NCBI RefSeq assembly: GCF_002979455.1
Contig: NZ_PCOU01000021.1
Coordinates: 1 to 64,000 of the forward strand
Direction: 5' to 3'
DNA length: 64,000 nucleotides
DNA from: Chryseobacterium sp. MYb7
GTDB taxonomy: Bacteria; Bacteroidota; Bacteroidia; Flavobacteriales; Weeksellaceae
In this document: piece by piece, positions 1 to 6,812 of the stretch
How the letters are laid out: every line of letters begins with the position of its first letter
How positions within the stretch are numbered: position 1 is the first letter of the stretch
Notes under the pieces: model-generated
Told to the model about the DNA's origin: nothing
The model's input: the letters and a program-made list of their open reading frames with translations, nothing else
The model's database searches: none
Program-made: the position numbers and the translations under genes

Positions 1-31
1 TAGAAGAACTATGGCATTTTGGACAATCCAT
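1..31 (-). CDS. N-terminus of a zinc-ribbon protein, possibly IS1 InsA (partial)
   Basis: Ten codons are visible from an ATG at 31-29 and read MDCPKCHSSS before the window edge. The early CPxC knuckle matches the start of InsA-type proteins of IS1-family elements, but other small zinc-ribbon proteins begin the same way. A -7-like box (TATTTTTG, 50-43) with an upstream TTG at 73-71 precedes it on the same strand. The gene is too short here to confirm. Confidence 0.4.
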   Translation of the reverse strand, partial: MDCPKCHSSS

Positions 32-42
32 TTTTTTTATTC

Positions 43-73
43 CAAAAATATAAAATCTATTTTATTTTAACAA
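43..73 (-). promoter_or_regulatory. Candidate Bacteroidota-type promoter for the left-edge ORF
   Basis: On the minus strand, TTG (73-71) is followed by 20 nt and TATTTTTG (50-43), which fits the TTG-N19/20-TAnnTTTG pattern of this phylum. The ORF start lies 11 nt downstream of the box. This may be an outward- or inward-reading IS promoter. Confidence 0.35.
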
Positions 74-389
74 TACCGAACATTCTTTGGGTTCCGCCAA
101 GGTTATTGGCCGTAAGAGAGGATTTTTTGATTCCTTTTTCGCTCAGCAAAACATCTAAAACTTCTTCATAGCCCTGTTTTTCCGGTTCAGAGAAGAGCTT
201 ATAATTTAAGATATTCCTGTTGGTGTAGTCTTTCTTCTTTTTGGCCTGTGCAGTAGGTTCCTGATAATTGTCAAAATCACATTTGGCAATTCTGAAATTA
301 GGAATTGAGTATTCATCATTGGAAAAAGAGTCTATTTTTTCACCTTTATGACGAATAATTTTCCGGTTGCTTAAGATATAAACGCCCAT
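57..389 (-). pseudogene. Truncated N-terminal part of a hydrolase-like protein
   Basis: The frame encodes 110 residues beginning MGVYILSNRKIIRHKG. From memory this resembles the N-terminal segment of flavobacterial alpha/beta hydrolases of about 300-400 residues that open with 'YxxSNR' and 'FRIAKCDF' and carry the catalytic domain afterwards. No nucleophile elbow is present. The last seven residues (GIVKIK plus stop) come from the putative IS1-like end, so the gene seems cut after ...GGTQRMF. The hydrolase assignment is uncertain. The truncation is inferred from the adjacent element and from the missing catalytic domain. Confidence 0.45.
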
Positions 390-497
390 GATGGTAAAAG
401 GTTACAATGGTTTTAGCTTTTCGAAATTAGTGAAAATTCCTGAAATACAATGGATAAGGCTTTTAAATTATCACTTTTACAAACGCTTATTTTTCCG

Positions 498-505
498 TAA
501 CTTTG
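498..505 (+). promoter_or_regulatory. -7 box of glnS promoter
   Basis: TAACTTTG is an exact TAnnTTTG match, 36 nt before the glnS ATG. No clear TTG -33 element is seen at the expected spacing. Confidence 0.5.
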
Positions 506-541
506 TAAAACTTTTTTTGCTAAAAAATAAAAGCTACTTTA

Positions 542-2215
542 ATGGAAGAAGAAAAAAAATCACTCAATTTTATTGAGCAAATTATTGAAGAGGATCTGGC
601 AAACGGTTTGAAAAGAGATCAGATCCGTTTCCGTTTTCCACCTGAACCGAATGGTTATCTGCATGTAGGCCATACAAAAGCGATCTGCATCAACTTCGGT
701 CTTGGTGAAAAATACAATGCTCCCGTAAACCTTCGTTTCGACGATACGAACCCTGAAAAAGAAGAGCAGGAATTCGTAGATTCTATCATGAAAGATGTTG
801 AATGGTTAGGTTTCAAATGGGATAAAGTTTTGTACGCATCCGATTACTTCCAGCAGCTTTACGATTGGGCAGTTCAGTTAATTAAAGAAGGAAAAGCTTA
901 TGTAGATGAGCAGCCGTCTGAAGTGATTACTGAACAAAGAAAGAATCCTGCAGAACCGGGAATTGAATCTCCATACAGAAACCGTCCTGTTGAAGAGTCG
1001 TTAGATTTATTCGAAAGGATGAAAAACGGAGAATTTGAAAGTGGTTCAATGTCTCTTCGTGCAAAAATCGACATGGTTTCGTCCAACATGAATATGCGTG
1101 ACCCTGTTATGTACAGAATTTTGAATAAGCCTCACCACAGAACCGGTACAGCCTGGAAAATTTATCCAATGTACGACTGGGCTCATGGGGAATCTGATTA
1201 TATCGAGCAAATTTCACATTCACTTTGTTCTTTAGAGTTTGAAAATCACAGACCTTTGTACAACTGGTATTTGGATCAGGTTTACGAAGATGGAAGGGTT
1301 AAAAACAAACAGAGAGAATTTGCAAGGATGAATGTTTCCTATATGATTACTTCCAAAAGAAAGCTTCAGAGACTGGTAGCCGAAGGGGTGGTAACCGGAT
1401 GGGATGACCCTAGAATGCCTACCATTTCTGGGATGAGAAGAAAAGGATATACTCCAACTTCTATCAGAAACTTTATTGATAAAGTAGGGGTAGCAAAAAG
1501 AGAAAACCTTATCGAAATCCAATTGCTTGACTTCTGTGTACGTGAAGACCTGAACAAGGTAGCTAAGCGTGTGATGGCTGTTGTAGATCCTGTAAAATTG
1601 GTGATTGAAAACTATCCTGAAGATAAAGAAGAATGGTTAGAGACTGAAAACAATCCTGAACAGGAAAATGCAGGAACAAGAGAAGTTCCATTCTCAAGAG
1701 AACTGTATATTGAACGTGAGGACTTCAAAGAAGAAGCTAACAATAAATTCTTCAGACTTAAATTAGGTGGTGAAGTTCGTTTAAAATCTGCTTATATCAT
1801 TAAAGCTGAAAGAGTAGAGAAGGACGAAAATGGTGAGATCACTACCATCTACGCTACGTATGATGAGAAGAGTAAATCTGGAAGCGGAACAGAGGAAAGT
1901 TTAAGAAAAGTAAAAGGAACTTTACATTGGGTATCTGCAAAACATGCTCTTCCTGTAGAAGTGAGAACTTACAATCACTTGTTTACAGTAGAACAGCCTG
2001 ATGCGGAAAAAGATGTAGACTTCTTAAACTTCATCAATCCTGAGTCTGTAGCAACGGTAAAAGGATTTGCTGAACCAAGCCTGAAAGAGGTTGCTGTTGG
2101 TGAGCCATTACAGTTTCAGAGAATTGGGTATTTTACAAAAGATCAGGATTCTACGGACACAAATTTTGTGTTCAATAGAACTGTGACATTAAAAGACTCT
2201 TATAAGCCAGAGTAA
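542..2215 (+). CDS. glnS: Glutaminyl-tRNA synthetase
   Basis: This is a class I aminoacyl-tRNA synthetase that charges tRNA-Gln with glutamine in the cytoplasm. The 557-residue length is close to that of E. coli GlnRS. Residues 33-44 hold the PPEPNGYLHVGH signature with the HIGH-type motif HVGH, and SKRKL at about 271-275 is the KMSKS-type loop. The C-terminal third (from about 340) matches the beta-barrel anticodon-binding region. FDDTNPEKE near residue 67 is typical of GlnRS/GluRS. A presumed intrinsic terminator follows at 2241, so it is probably monocistronic. Confidence 0.97.
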   Translation: MEEEKKSLNFIEQIIEEDLANGLKRDQIRFRFPPEPNGYLHVGHTKAICINFGLGEKYNAPVNLRFDDTNPEKEEQEFVDSIMKDVEWLGFKWDKVLYASDYFQQLYDWAVQLIKEGKAYVDEQPSEVITEQRKNPAEPGIESPYRNRPVEESLDLFERMKNGEFESGSMSLRAKIDMVSSNMNMRDPVMYRILNKPHHRTGTAWKIYPMYDWAHGESDYIEQISHSLCSLEFENHRPLYNWYLDQVYEDGRVKNKQREFARMNVSYMITSKRKLQRLVAEGVVTGWDDPRMPTISGMRRKGYTPTSIRNFIDKVGVAKRENLIEIQLLDFCVREDLNKVAKRVMAVVDPVKLVIENYPEDKEEWLETENNPEQENAGTREVPFSRELYIEREDFKEEANNKFFRLKLGGEVRLKSAYIIKAERVEKDENGEITTIYATYDEKSKSGSGTEESLRKVKGTLHWVSAKHALPVEVRTYNHLFTVEQPDAEKDVDFLNFINPESVATVKGFAEPSLKEVAVGEPLQFQRIGYFTKDQDSTDTNFVFNRTVTLKDSYKPE

Positions 2216-2240
2216 GAAATTTATTGATACAAGATAAATG

Positions 2241-2273
2241 AAACAGGGCTTAATTTTTAAGTCCTGTTTTTTT
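2241..2273 (+). terminator. Intrinsic terminator after glnS
   Basis: AAACAGGGCTT and AAGTCCTGTTT form an 11-bp stem with one G-U pair, a 7-nt loop and a following T run. Confidence 0.8.
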
Positions 2274-2321
2274 GTTTAAAAGAAACTTAAACAAAATCAA
2301 ATAATTAAAACTTAGGAAATT

Positions 2322-3560
2322 GTGAAATTAATAAACATATATACCAATTCATTCAAAGGACTCTCGCAGGAGAGTTGGATGCTGGCGTTGGTAATGCTCA
2401 TCAACAGAGCCGGTTCTATGGTACTTCCATTTCTGGGAGTTTATATGACGAATCATTTGCATTTTAGTATTGAAAATTCTGGAATTGTACTGAGCTTTTT
2501 TGGGATAGGCTCGGTCATCGGATCATGGCTGGGAGGGATGATTACAGATAAAATAGGAGAGTACAGGGTACAGAGTCTGAGCTTACTTCTCAGTGTCCCT
2601 TTATTCTGTATGATTCCGCTTTTTACAACAGAAGCTGGTTTGGCTGGGATTATTTTAGCCCAGAGTATTGTAAGCGAAACTTTTCGTCCTGCCAACTCGG
2701 TCGCGATCACTAAATATGCAAAGCCTGAAAATATTACCAGAGCTTTTTCCTTAAACCGTATGGCTGTCAATCTGGGATTTTCTATCGGGCCGGCCTTGGG
2801 AGGTATTCTTTCGGCTATTTCTTATGAGTTTCTCTTTTTCAGCAATGCATTGGCTGCTTTGCTGGCAGGACTGATGTATATCTGGTTTTTCAAGGATCGT
2901 GCACGAATAGCGAAAGAGAAAGCTAAGACAGTAAAAGAAGAGGTTGTATTTAAGAAAGAAAGCTCTCCATACCGCGATAGTAAGTTTTTGATTTATTGTG
3001 CGTTCTGTATGCTGTTTGCTATATGTTTCTTCCAGTTATTCAGTACTCTGACCATATTTTATAAGGATACAGCGCATTTGAGCCAGCAAAATATCGGATA
3101 TATCCTGGGGTATAGCGGATTTTTGATTGTATTGCTGGAAATGGGGTTGGTACAGGTAGCTGAGAAGTATTTTACTTTAGCTTTTACAATGCTGTTCGGA
3201 ACTTTCCTGTGTGGTGTTTCTTATGCAATGCTGGCTTTTGATTACAGTATGATTGCCCTTGTGCTGTCCATGACATTACTTTGTGTAGGAGAAATATGGA
3301 CGCTTCCCTTTATGTCAACCATTACAGCATTGCGTTCCGGAGAGAATAATAAAGGAGCTTATATGGGATTGAATGGAATTTCTTTTTCTATAGCATTCAT
3401 CGTTACACCTTATATAGGAACGTTAATTGCTGAAAAGTTAGGCTTCAGTATATTATGGATTGGAACAGGAGTATTGGCAGTGGCTATTGCCATAGGTTTT
3501 TACTTTATCATTCCATGGATGCTTAAGGATAAAAATAAAGTGGAAGAAGATGGGATCTAA
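2322..3560 (+). CDS. MFS transporter
   Basis: The 412-residue protein has about 12 hydrophobic segments and typical major-facilitator features. These are GSxxGGxxxDKIGEYR between segments 2 and 3 (around residues 65-90), the RxxxNxGFSIGPALGG motif near 145-160 in the first half, and a basic cytoplasmic loop at about 190-215. It is most likely a proton-driven drug or metabolite exporter of the DHA type, but the substrate cannot be read from sequence. The start is GTG, and the next in-frame ATG would remove the conserved N-terminal segment. A strong convergent hairpin follows. Confidence 0.85.
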   Translation: MKLINIYTNSFKGLSQESWMLALVMLINRAGSMVLPFLGVYMTNHLHFSIENSGIVLSFFGIGSVIGSWLGGMITDKIGEYRVQSLSLLLSVPLFCMIPLFTTEAGLAGIILAQSIVSETFRPANSVAITKYAKPENITRAFSLNRMAVNLGFSIGPALGGILSAISYEFLFFSNALAALLAGLMYIWFFKDRARIAKEKAKTVKEEVVFKKESSPYRDSKFLIYCAFCMLFAICFFQLFSTLTIFYKDTAHLSQQNIGYILGYSGFLIVLLEMGLVQVAEKYFTLAFTMLFGTFLCGVSYAMLAFDYSMIALVLSMTLLCVGEIWTLPFMSTITALRSGENNKGAYMGLNGISFSIAFIVTPYIGTLIAEKLGFSILWIGTGVLAVAIAIGFYFIIPWMLKDKNKVEEDGI

Positions 3561-3591
3561 GAGATATCATACTTTTGATTCATGAATTTAA

Positions 3592-3632
3592 AAAAGTTTC
3601 GGGCAATTTCGTAGAAATTGCCCGAAACTTTT
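3592..3632. terminator. Bidirectional terminator hairpin
   Basis: A perfect 19-bp inverted repeat (AAAAGTTTCGGGCAATTTC and its complement) with a 3-nt loop lies between the convergent MFS and YpdA-like genes. A or T runs on both flanks would make it work on both strands. Confidence 0.85.
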
Positions 3633-3653
3633 ACTATGCATTACTTTTTATAA

Positions 3654-4619
3654 TTAAGACTTAGAAAGTATAGAATTGATAATCATATTCGCATGAATTC
3701 TAGAGTTTTCAATGAACCAAAGATGCGTGTCTTTTCCTCCACATACTACACCTGCAAGATAAAGATTGGAAATATTAGTTTCCATTGTTTCGGGATTATA
3801 AAACGGATTCAGGCAGTCGCCATTAAGTTCGATCCCTGAATTTTTCAGGAAGTCAAAATCGGGAAGATATCCGGTCATGGCCAGTACAAAATCATTGTCA
3901 ATTTCATGAATTTCTCCTTTTTCATCTTTAAAAATAACAGTATTTTCTTTGATTTCTATCATTTCTGCATTAAAATGAGCTTTAATGCTTCCTTCTGCAA
4001 TTCTGTTTTCAATATCCGGTTTTACCCAATATTTTACACTTTTGGAAATCTCAGAGTGACGGACAATCATCGTTACCTCAGCACCTTTTCTATAGGTTTC
4101 CAGAGCTGCATCTACAGCAGAATTGCTTGATCCCACTACCACTATTTTCTGCCTTGCATAGGGATAAGGCTCGGTATAATAATGTTTGACCTTCGGAAGA
4201 TCTTCACCCGGAATATTCATAAGATTTGGGATATCGTAGAATCCGCTTGCAATCACTACATTCTTGGCCAAATAGGTTGCTTTTGTCGTTTTAATCTCAA
4301 ATATTTCAGCATTTTTTGAAACATTCAATACCTTTTCATAGAGGTTGATATTTAGTTTTTTCTGTCGGGCAATTCCCTGATAGTATTCCAGAGCTTCCTG
4401 TCTTCCCGGTTTGGGAGCCGCGGAAATAAAAGGAATTTCATCAATTTCCAGTTTTTCAGCAGTAGAGAAAAAGCGCATGTATAAAGGATAATTGTACAGT
4501 GAGTTGACAATGGTTCCTTTTTCTATGATTAAATGAGTAAGGTTGTTTTTTTGAGCTTCAATAGCACAGTTTAGGCCGATAGGCCCGGCTCCGATAATGA
4601 GAATGTCCAAAATTTCCAT
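3654..4619 (-). CDS. YpdA family putative bacillithiol disulfide reductase
   Basis: This is a 321-residue FAD/NAD(P)-dependent oxidoreductase. GAGPIG at residues 10-15 is the FAD-binding Rossmann fingerprint, VVVGSSNSAVDAA near 160 is the NAD(P) site, and a late 'LYLAGVVCGGKDTHLWFIENSR' stretch (quoted in part here) is characteristic of YpdA proteins, which are thought to reduce bacillithiol disulfide. The frame extends 14 codons upstream to 4661. I chose the ATG at 4619 because the family starts just before the GxGxxG motif and because an exact -7 box (4631-4624) lies between the two starts, leaving almost no leader. Bacillithiol use by this organism is inferred only. Confidence 0.85.
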   Translation of the reverse strand: MEILDILIIGAGPIGLNCAIEAQKNNLTHLIIEKGTIVNSLYNYPLYMRFFSTAEKLEIDEIPFISAAPKPGRQEALEYYQGIARQKKLNINLYEKVLNVSKNAEIFEIKTTKATYLAKNVVIASGFYDIPNLMNIPGEDLPKVKHYYTEPYPYARQKIVVVGSSNSAVDAALETYRKGAEVTMIVRHSEISKSVKYWVKPDIENRIAEGSIKAHFNAEMIEIKENTVIFKDEKGEIHEIDNDFVLAMTGYLPDFDFLKNSGIELNGDCLNPFYNPETMETNISNLYLAGVVCGGKDTHLWFIENSRIHANMIINSILSKS

Positions 4620-4623
4620 ACAA

Positions 4624-4631
4624 CAAAGGTA
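4624..4631 (-). promoter_or_regulatory. -7 box of a leaderless promoter (YpdA-like gene)
   Basis: TACCTTTG on the minus strand is an exact TAnnTTTG match that ends 4 nt before the ATG at 4619. Transcription would start at or next to the start codon. Confidence 0.5.
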
Positions 4632-4685
4632 CGGCTGAAATTGTAAATTATGAATTATCATTTATCATTTATGAATTATAGCGGT

Positions 4686-4700
4686 TGGCATCAGTTTTGG
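4686..4700 (+). promoter_or_regulatory. Possible sigma-54 (-24/-12) promoter
   Basis: TGGCATCAGTTTTGG has GG and G-x spaced as in the TGGCAC-N5-TTGC consensus. The -24 half is good and the -12 half has GG instead of GC. It lies 32 nt before the lipoprotein ATG at 4733. Whether this genome encodes RpoN cannot be seen here. Confidence 0.4.
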
Positions 4701-4732
4701 TACTCTTTTTATCCACCAAAAAAACTTATCAT

Positions 4733-5392
4733 ATGAAAAAGAAAATTATTCCTCTATTAGCTATGAGTACAGTATTAGTTCTCAGTGTTGCTACAGCCTG
4801 TAAAAAAGAGGCTGGCAAACCTGTTCCCAATCAAATTGATTCCATTGCACAGAATAAAGTTGACAGTGCTGGAACCGTTCAAAATAACGTTAATAAAGAA
4901 GCTGTTTTAAAACAGACCAATGATGAGGTTTTAAAAGCTTTAAAAGATAAAGATTATACCACTTTTGCCTCTTTGATTCACCCTGAAAAAGGAGTTCGCT
5001 TTTCTATGTATGCTTATGTGGATGTAAAAGAAGATAAACATTTTTCTAAAGCAGATTTTGAGAAATATCAACCTACCAAAACCTTGTTTACATGGGGGGC
5101 ACACGATGGTTCGGGTGATCCTTATAAAGCGACGATCAACGATTATCTTAGTAAATGGGTATTTTCTAAAGATTTTACTACGTCACAATATTCAGTTAAT
5201 AAATTCATTGGTGGAGGTAATTCTCTGAATAATTTAAAGGAAATCTATCCTAAAGATGACTTCACTGAAAACTATATTAAAGGAACCGAAAAATATGGTA
5301 ATATGGACTGGAAAACGGTTCGTTTTGTATTTGAAGAATTTCAGGGTAAATATTATCTGATTGCTGTTTTGAACGATCAGTGGACGATATAG
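4733..5392 (+). CDS. Putative lipoprotein of unknown function
   Basis: The 219-residue protein starts with MKKKIIPLLAMSTVLVLSVA followed by TACKKE, a lipoprotein signal with a lipobox cysteine near residue 23, so it should be anchored in the envelope. A Lys/Asn/Val-rich linker follows, then a compact domain with LKALKDKDYTTFASLIHPEKG, a pattern seen in flavobacterial lipoproteins that resemble NTF2/SnoaL-like folds. I do not recognise a specific family. The in-frame upstream extension to 4685 overlaps the candidate promoter and would bury the signal peptide, so ATG 4733 is preferred. Confidence 0.75.
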   Translation: MKKKIIPLLAMSTVLVLSVATACKKEAGKPVPNQIDSIAQNKVDSAGTVQNNVNKEAVLKQTNDEVLKALKDKDYTTFASLIHPEKGVRFSMYAYVDVKEDKHFSKADFEKYQPTKTLFTWGAHDGSGDPYKATINDYLSKWVFSKDFTTSQYSVNKFIGGGNSLNNLKEIYPKDDFTENYIKGTEKYGNMDWKTVRFVFEEFQGKYYLIAVLNDQWTI

Positions 5393-5446
5393 AAACAAGA
5401 AGCAGGTGCTGGAATTAAACTTCCAGCCTCTAACTTCCATTTTTTT

Positions 5447-6739
5447 TTATTTCAAAACCTCAGTCAATTGGCTGGTAAGGTTTTTTCTTGAAAACTGTTC
5501 AATATTTTGAGTGTTTTTGAGAAGGCTGCCATTTTTCCAAAGTTCAAATTTTTCAAGAATAAACTTTTTTACCATTTCTGTATCCTTATAATTAAAGTGT
5601 TTTCCTGCCTGTGTTTCCTCAAGAATTTTTGCCACATCAGCTTTTTCAGGCCCGAAGGAGAGAATCTGTTTTCCTGAAGCCAGATATTCAAATATTTTTC
5701 CGGGGATGATTCCTTTTGAAGATTCATTTGGGAAGTTGGTGATAAGAAGCATGTCAGAATTTTGCATTTCTTCTACCGCTTTACCATGAGCCAGATATCC
5801 AAGATTCAAAATATGATTTTTTAAATTCGAATTTTCAATAGCACTCAGAATTTTATCATCTATTCTTCCTACAAACTTCAATGTAAAATCATCTGCAAAA
5901 TCAGCGTTTTCCTTGATCAGTTCATCAAGTGCTTTCCATAGATTTTCCGGATTTCTAAGTTGCTCTAAAACTCCGATATAACTAAGTGTAAATTTATTTT
6001 CACCCTTTTGTCCTTTCGCTTTTTCGTCCGAATCACTTTCATCAAATCCATTCGTAATGCAAACGGCATTAGCTCCTGCTTTTCTGAAGTTTTCAGCATC
6101 GGTATAACTTGTTGCCAGCGTGATGTCTGCATTTTTAAATACAGCGCTTTCAAGCTGACGGTGTTTTTTATCCGAGCTTTTGGTTAATTTCAGATGTTTG
6201 TAATAAGAAATCTCTGTCCATGGATCACGGAAATCGGCAATCCATTTCAGGTTCGGTATTTTATTTTTCAATCCTAAACCAATCAAATGGAGCGAGTGGG
6301 GCGGACCTGATGTTACAATGGTATCTATGTTATTTTCTTTCAGGTATTTTTCCAAGAATGTGACGGAAGGTTTTACCCAAAAGACTCTGGCATCAGGAAT
6401 GAAAAAATTACCTCGCACCCAGATTGAAAGTTTGGATTTCCAGCTTTGATTTTTTCCTACATCAAATTGTCCGGCCTTAAATTTTTTATTGCTTTTATTC
6501 AGTTTTTCAGCCAGTTGATAAGGTTCCCAGATTTTGGTTCTTACTATTTCAATGTTTTCAGGAACATCTTTCATCAGCGTTTCATCCAGCAATGGATAAC
6601 TTGGATTTTCCGGAGTATAGATGATAGGTTTCCAGCCGAAATCTGGCAGATATTTTGCAAACTTCAGCCATCTTTGAACACCAGGACCTCCCGCAGGAGG
6701 CCAGTAATAGGTGATAATCAATATTTTCTTTTGTTCCAT
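5447..6739 (-). CDS. Glycosyltransferase, GT-B fold (GT4-like)
   Basis: This 430-residue protein opens with ITYYWPPAGGPGVQRWLKFA, the nucleotide-sugar transferase start with a glycine-rich loop. Its C-terminal half has the donor-binding stretch GIIPGKIFEYLASGK (around 355-370), an E-rich motif usual for GT4 enzymes. It lacks a signal peptide and should act on the cytoplasmic face of the membrane, probably in polysaccharide or glycan assembly. The acceptor and sugar are unknown. It lies downstream of the YfhO gene on the same strand, separated by 73 nt that contain a dispersed repeat. Confidence 0.85.
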   Translation of the reverse strand: MEQKKILIITYYWPPAGGPGVQRWLKFAKYLPDFGWKPIIYTPENPSYPLLDETLMKDVPENIEIVRTKIWEPYQLAEKLNKSNKKFKAGQFDVGKNQSWKSKLSIWVRGNFFIPDARVFWVKPSVTFLEKYLKENNIDTIVTSGPPHSLHLIGLGLKNKIPNLKWIADFRDPWTEISYYKHLKLTKSSDKKHRQLESAVFKNADITLATSYTDAENFRKAGANAVCITNGFDESDSDEKAKGQKGENKFTLSYIGVLEQLRNPENLWKALDELIKENADFADDFTLKFVGRIDDKILSAIENSNLKNHILNLGYLAHGKAVEEMQNSDMLLITNFPNESSKGIIPGKIFEYLASGKQILSFGPEKADVAKILEETQAGKHFNYKDTEMVKKFILEKFELWKNGSLLKNTQNIEQFSRKNLTSQLTEVLK

Positions 6740-6762
6740 TTTCTTAGCTTAAATGGTCTTTG

Positions 6763-6801
6763 TCATTCTGAACGAAGCGGAGCGCAGTGAAGAATCTCAC
6801 T
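6763..6801. repeat. Dispersed 'CATTCTGAACGAAGCG' extragenic repeat
   Basis: The stretch TCATTCTGAACGAAGCGGAG followed by CGCAGTGAAGAATCTC matches a repeat type I know from many flavobacterial intergenic regions. A diverged relative (ATCCTGAGCGTAGCTGAAGG) is embedded at about 52211. Confidence 0.5.
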
Positions 6802-6812
6802 CTATCTCTTCA

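Larger units (their letters stand above)
1..77 (-). mobile_element. Left end of an IS1-like insertion sequence (partial)
   Basis: Read on the minus strand, a stretch beginning GGTATTGTTAAAAT at 77 runs about 46 nt to the start of a zinc-ribbon ORF that leaves the window. IS1-family elements start with GG(T) and encode InsA, a CxxC zinc-ribbon protein, tens of bases inside the left end. The reading frame of the neighbouring gene (57-389) changes character exactly here. The element boundary is inferred, because neither the other inverted repeat nor a target duplication is inside the window. Confidence 0.45.

Noticed and set aside
388..576. 62-codon plus-strand ORF ahead of glnS
   Set aside because: It overlaps the glnS start and the promoter, has no recognisable domain and a composition unlike the neighbouring genes.
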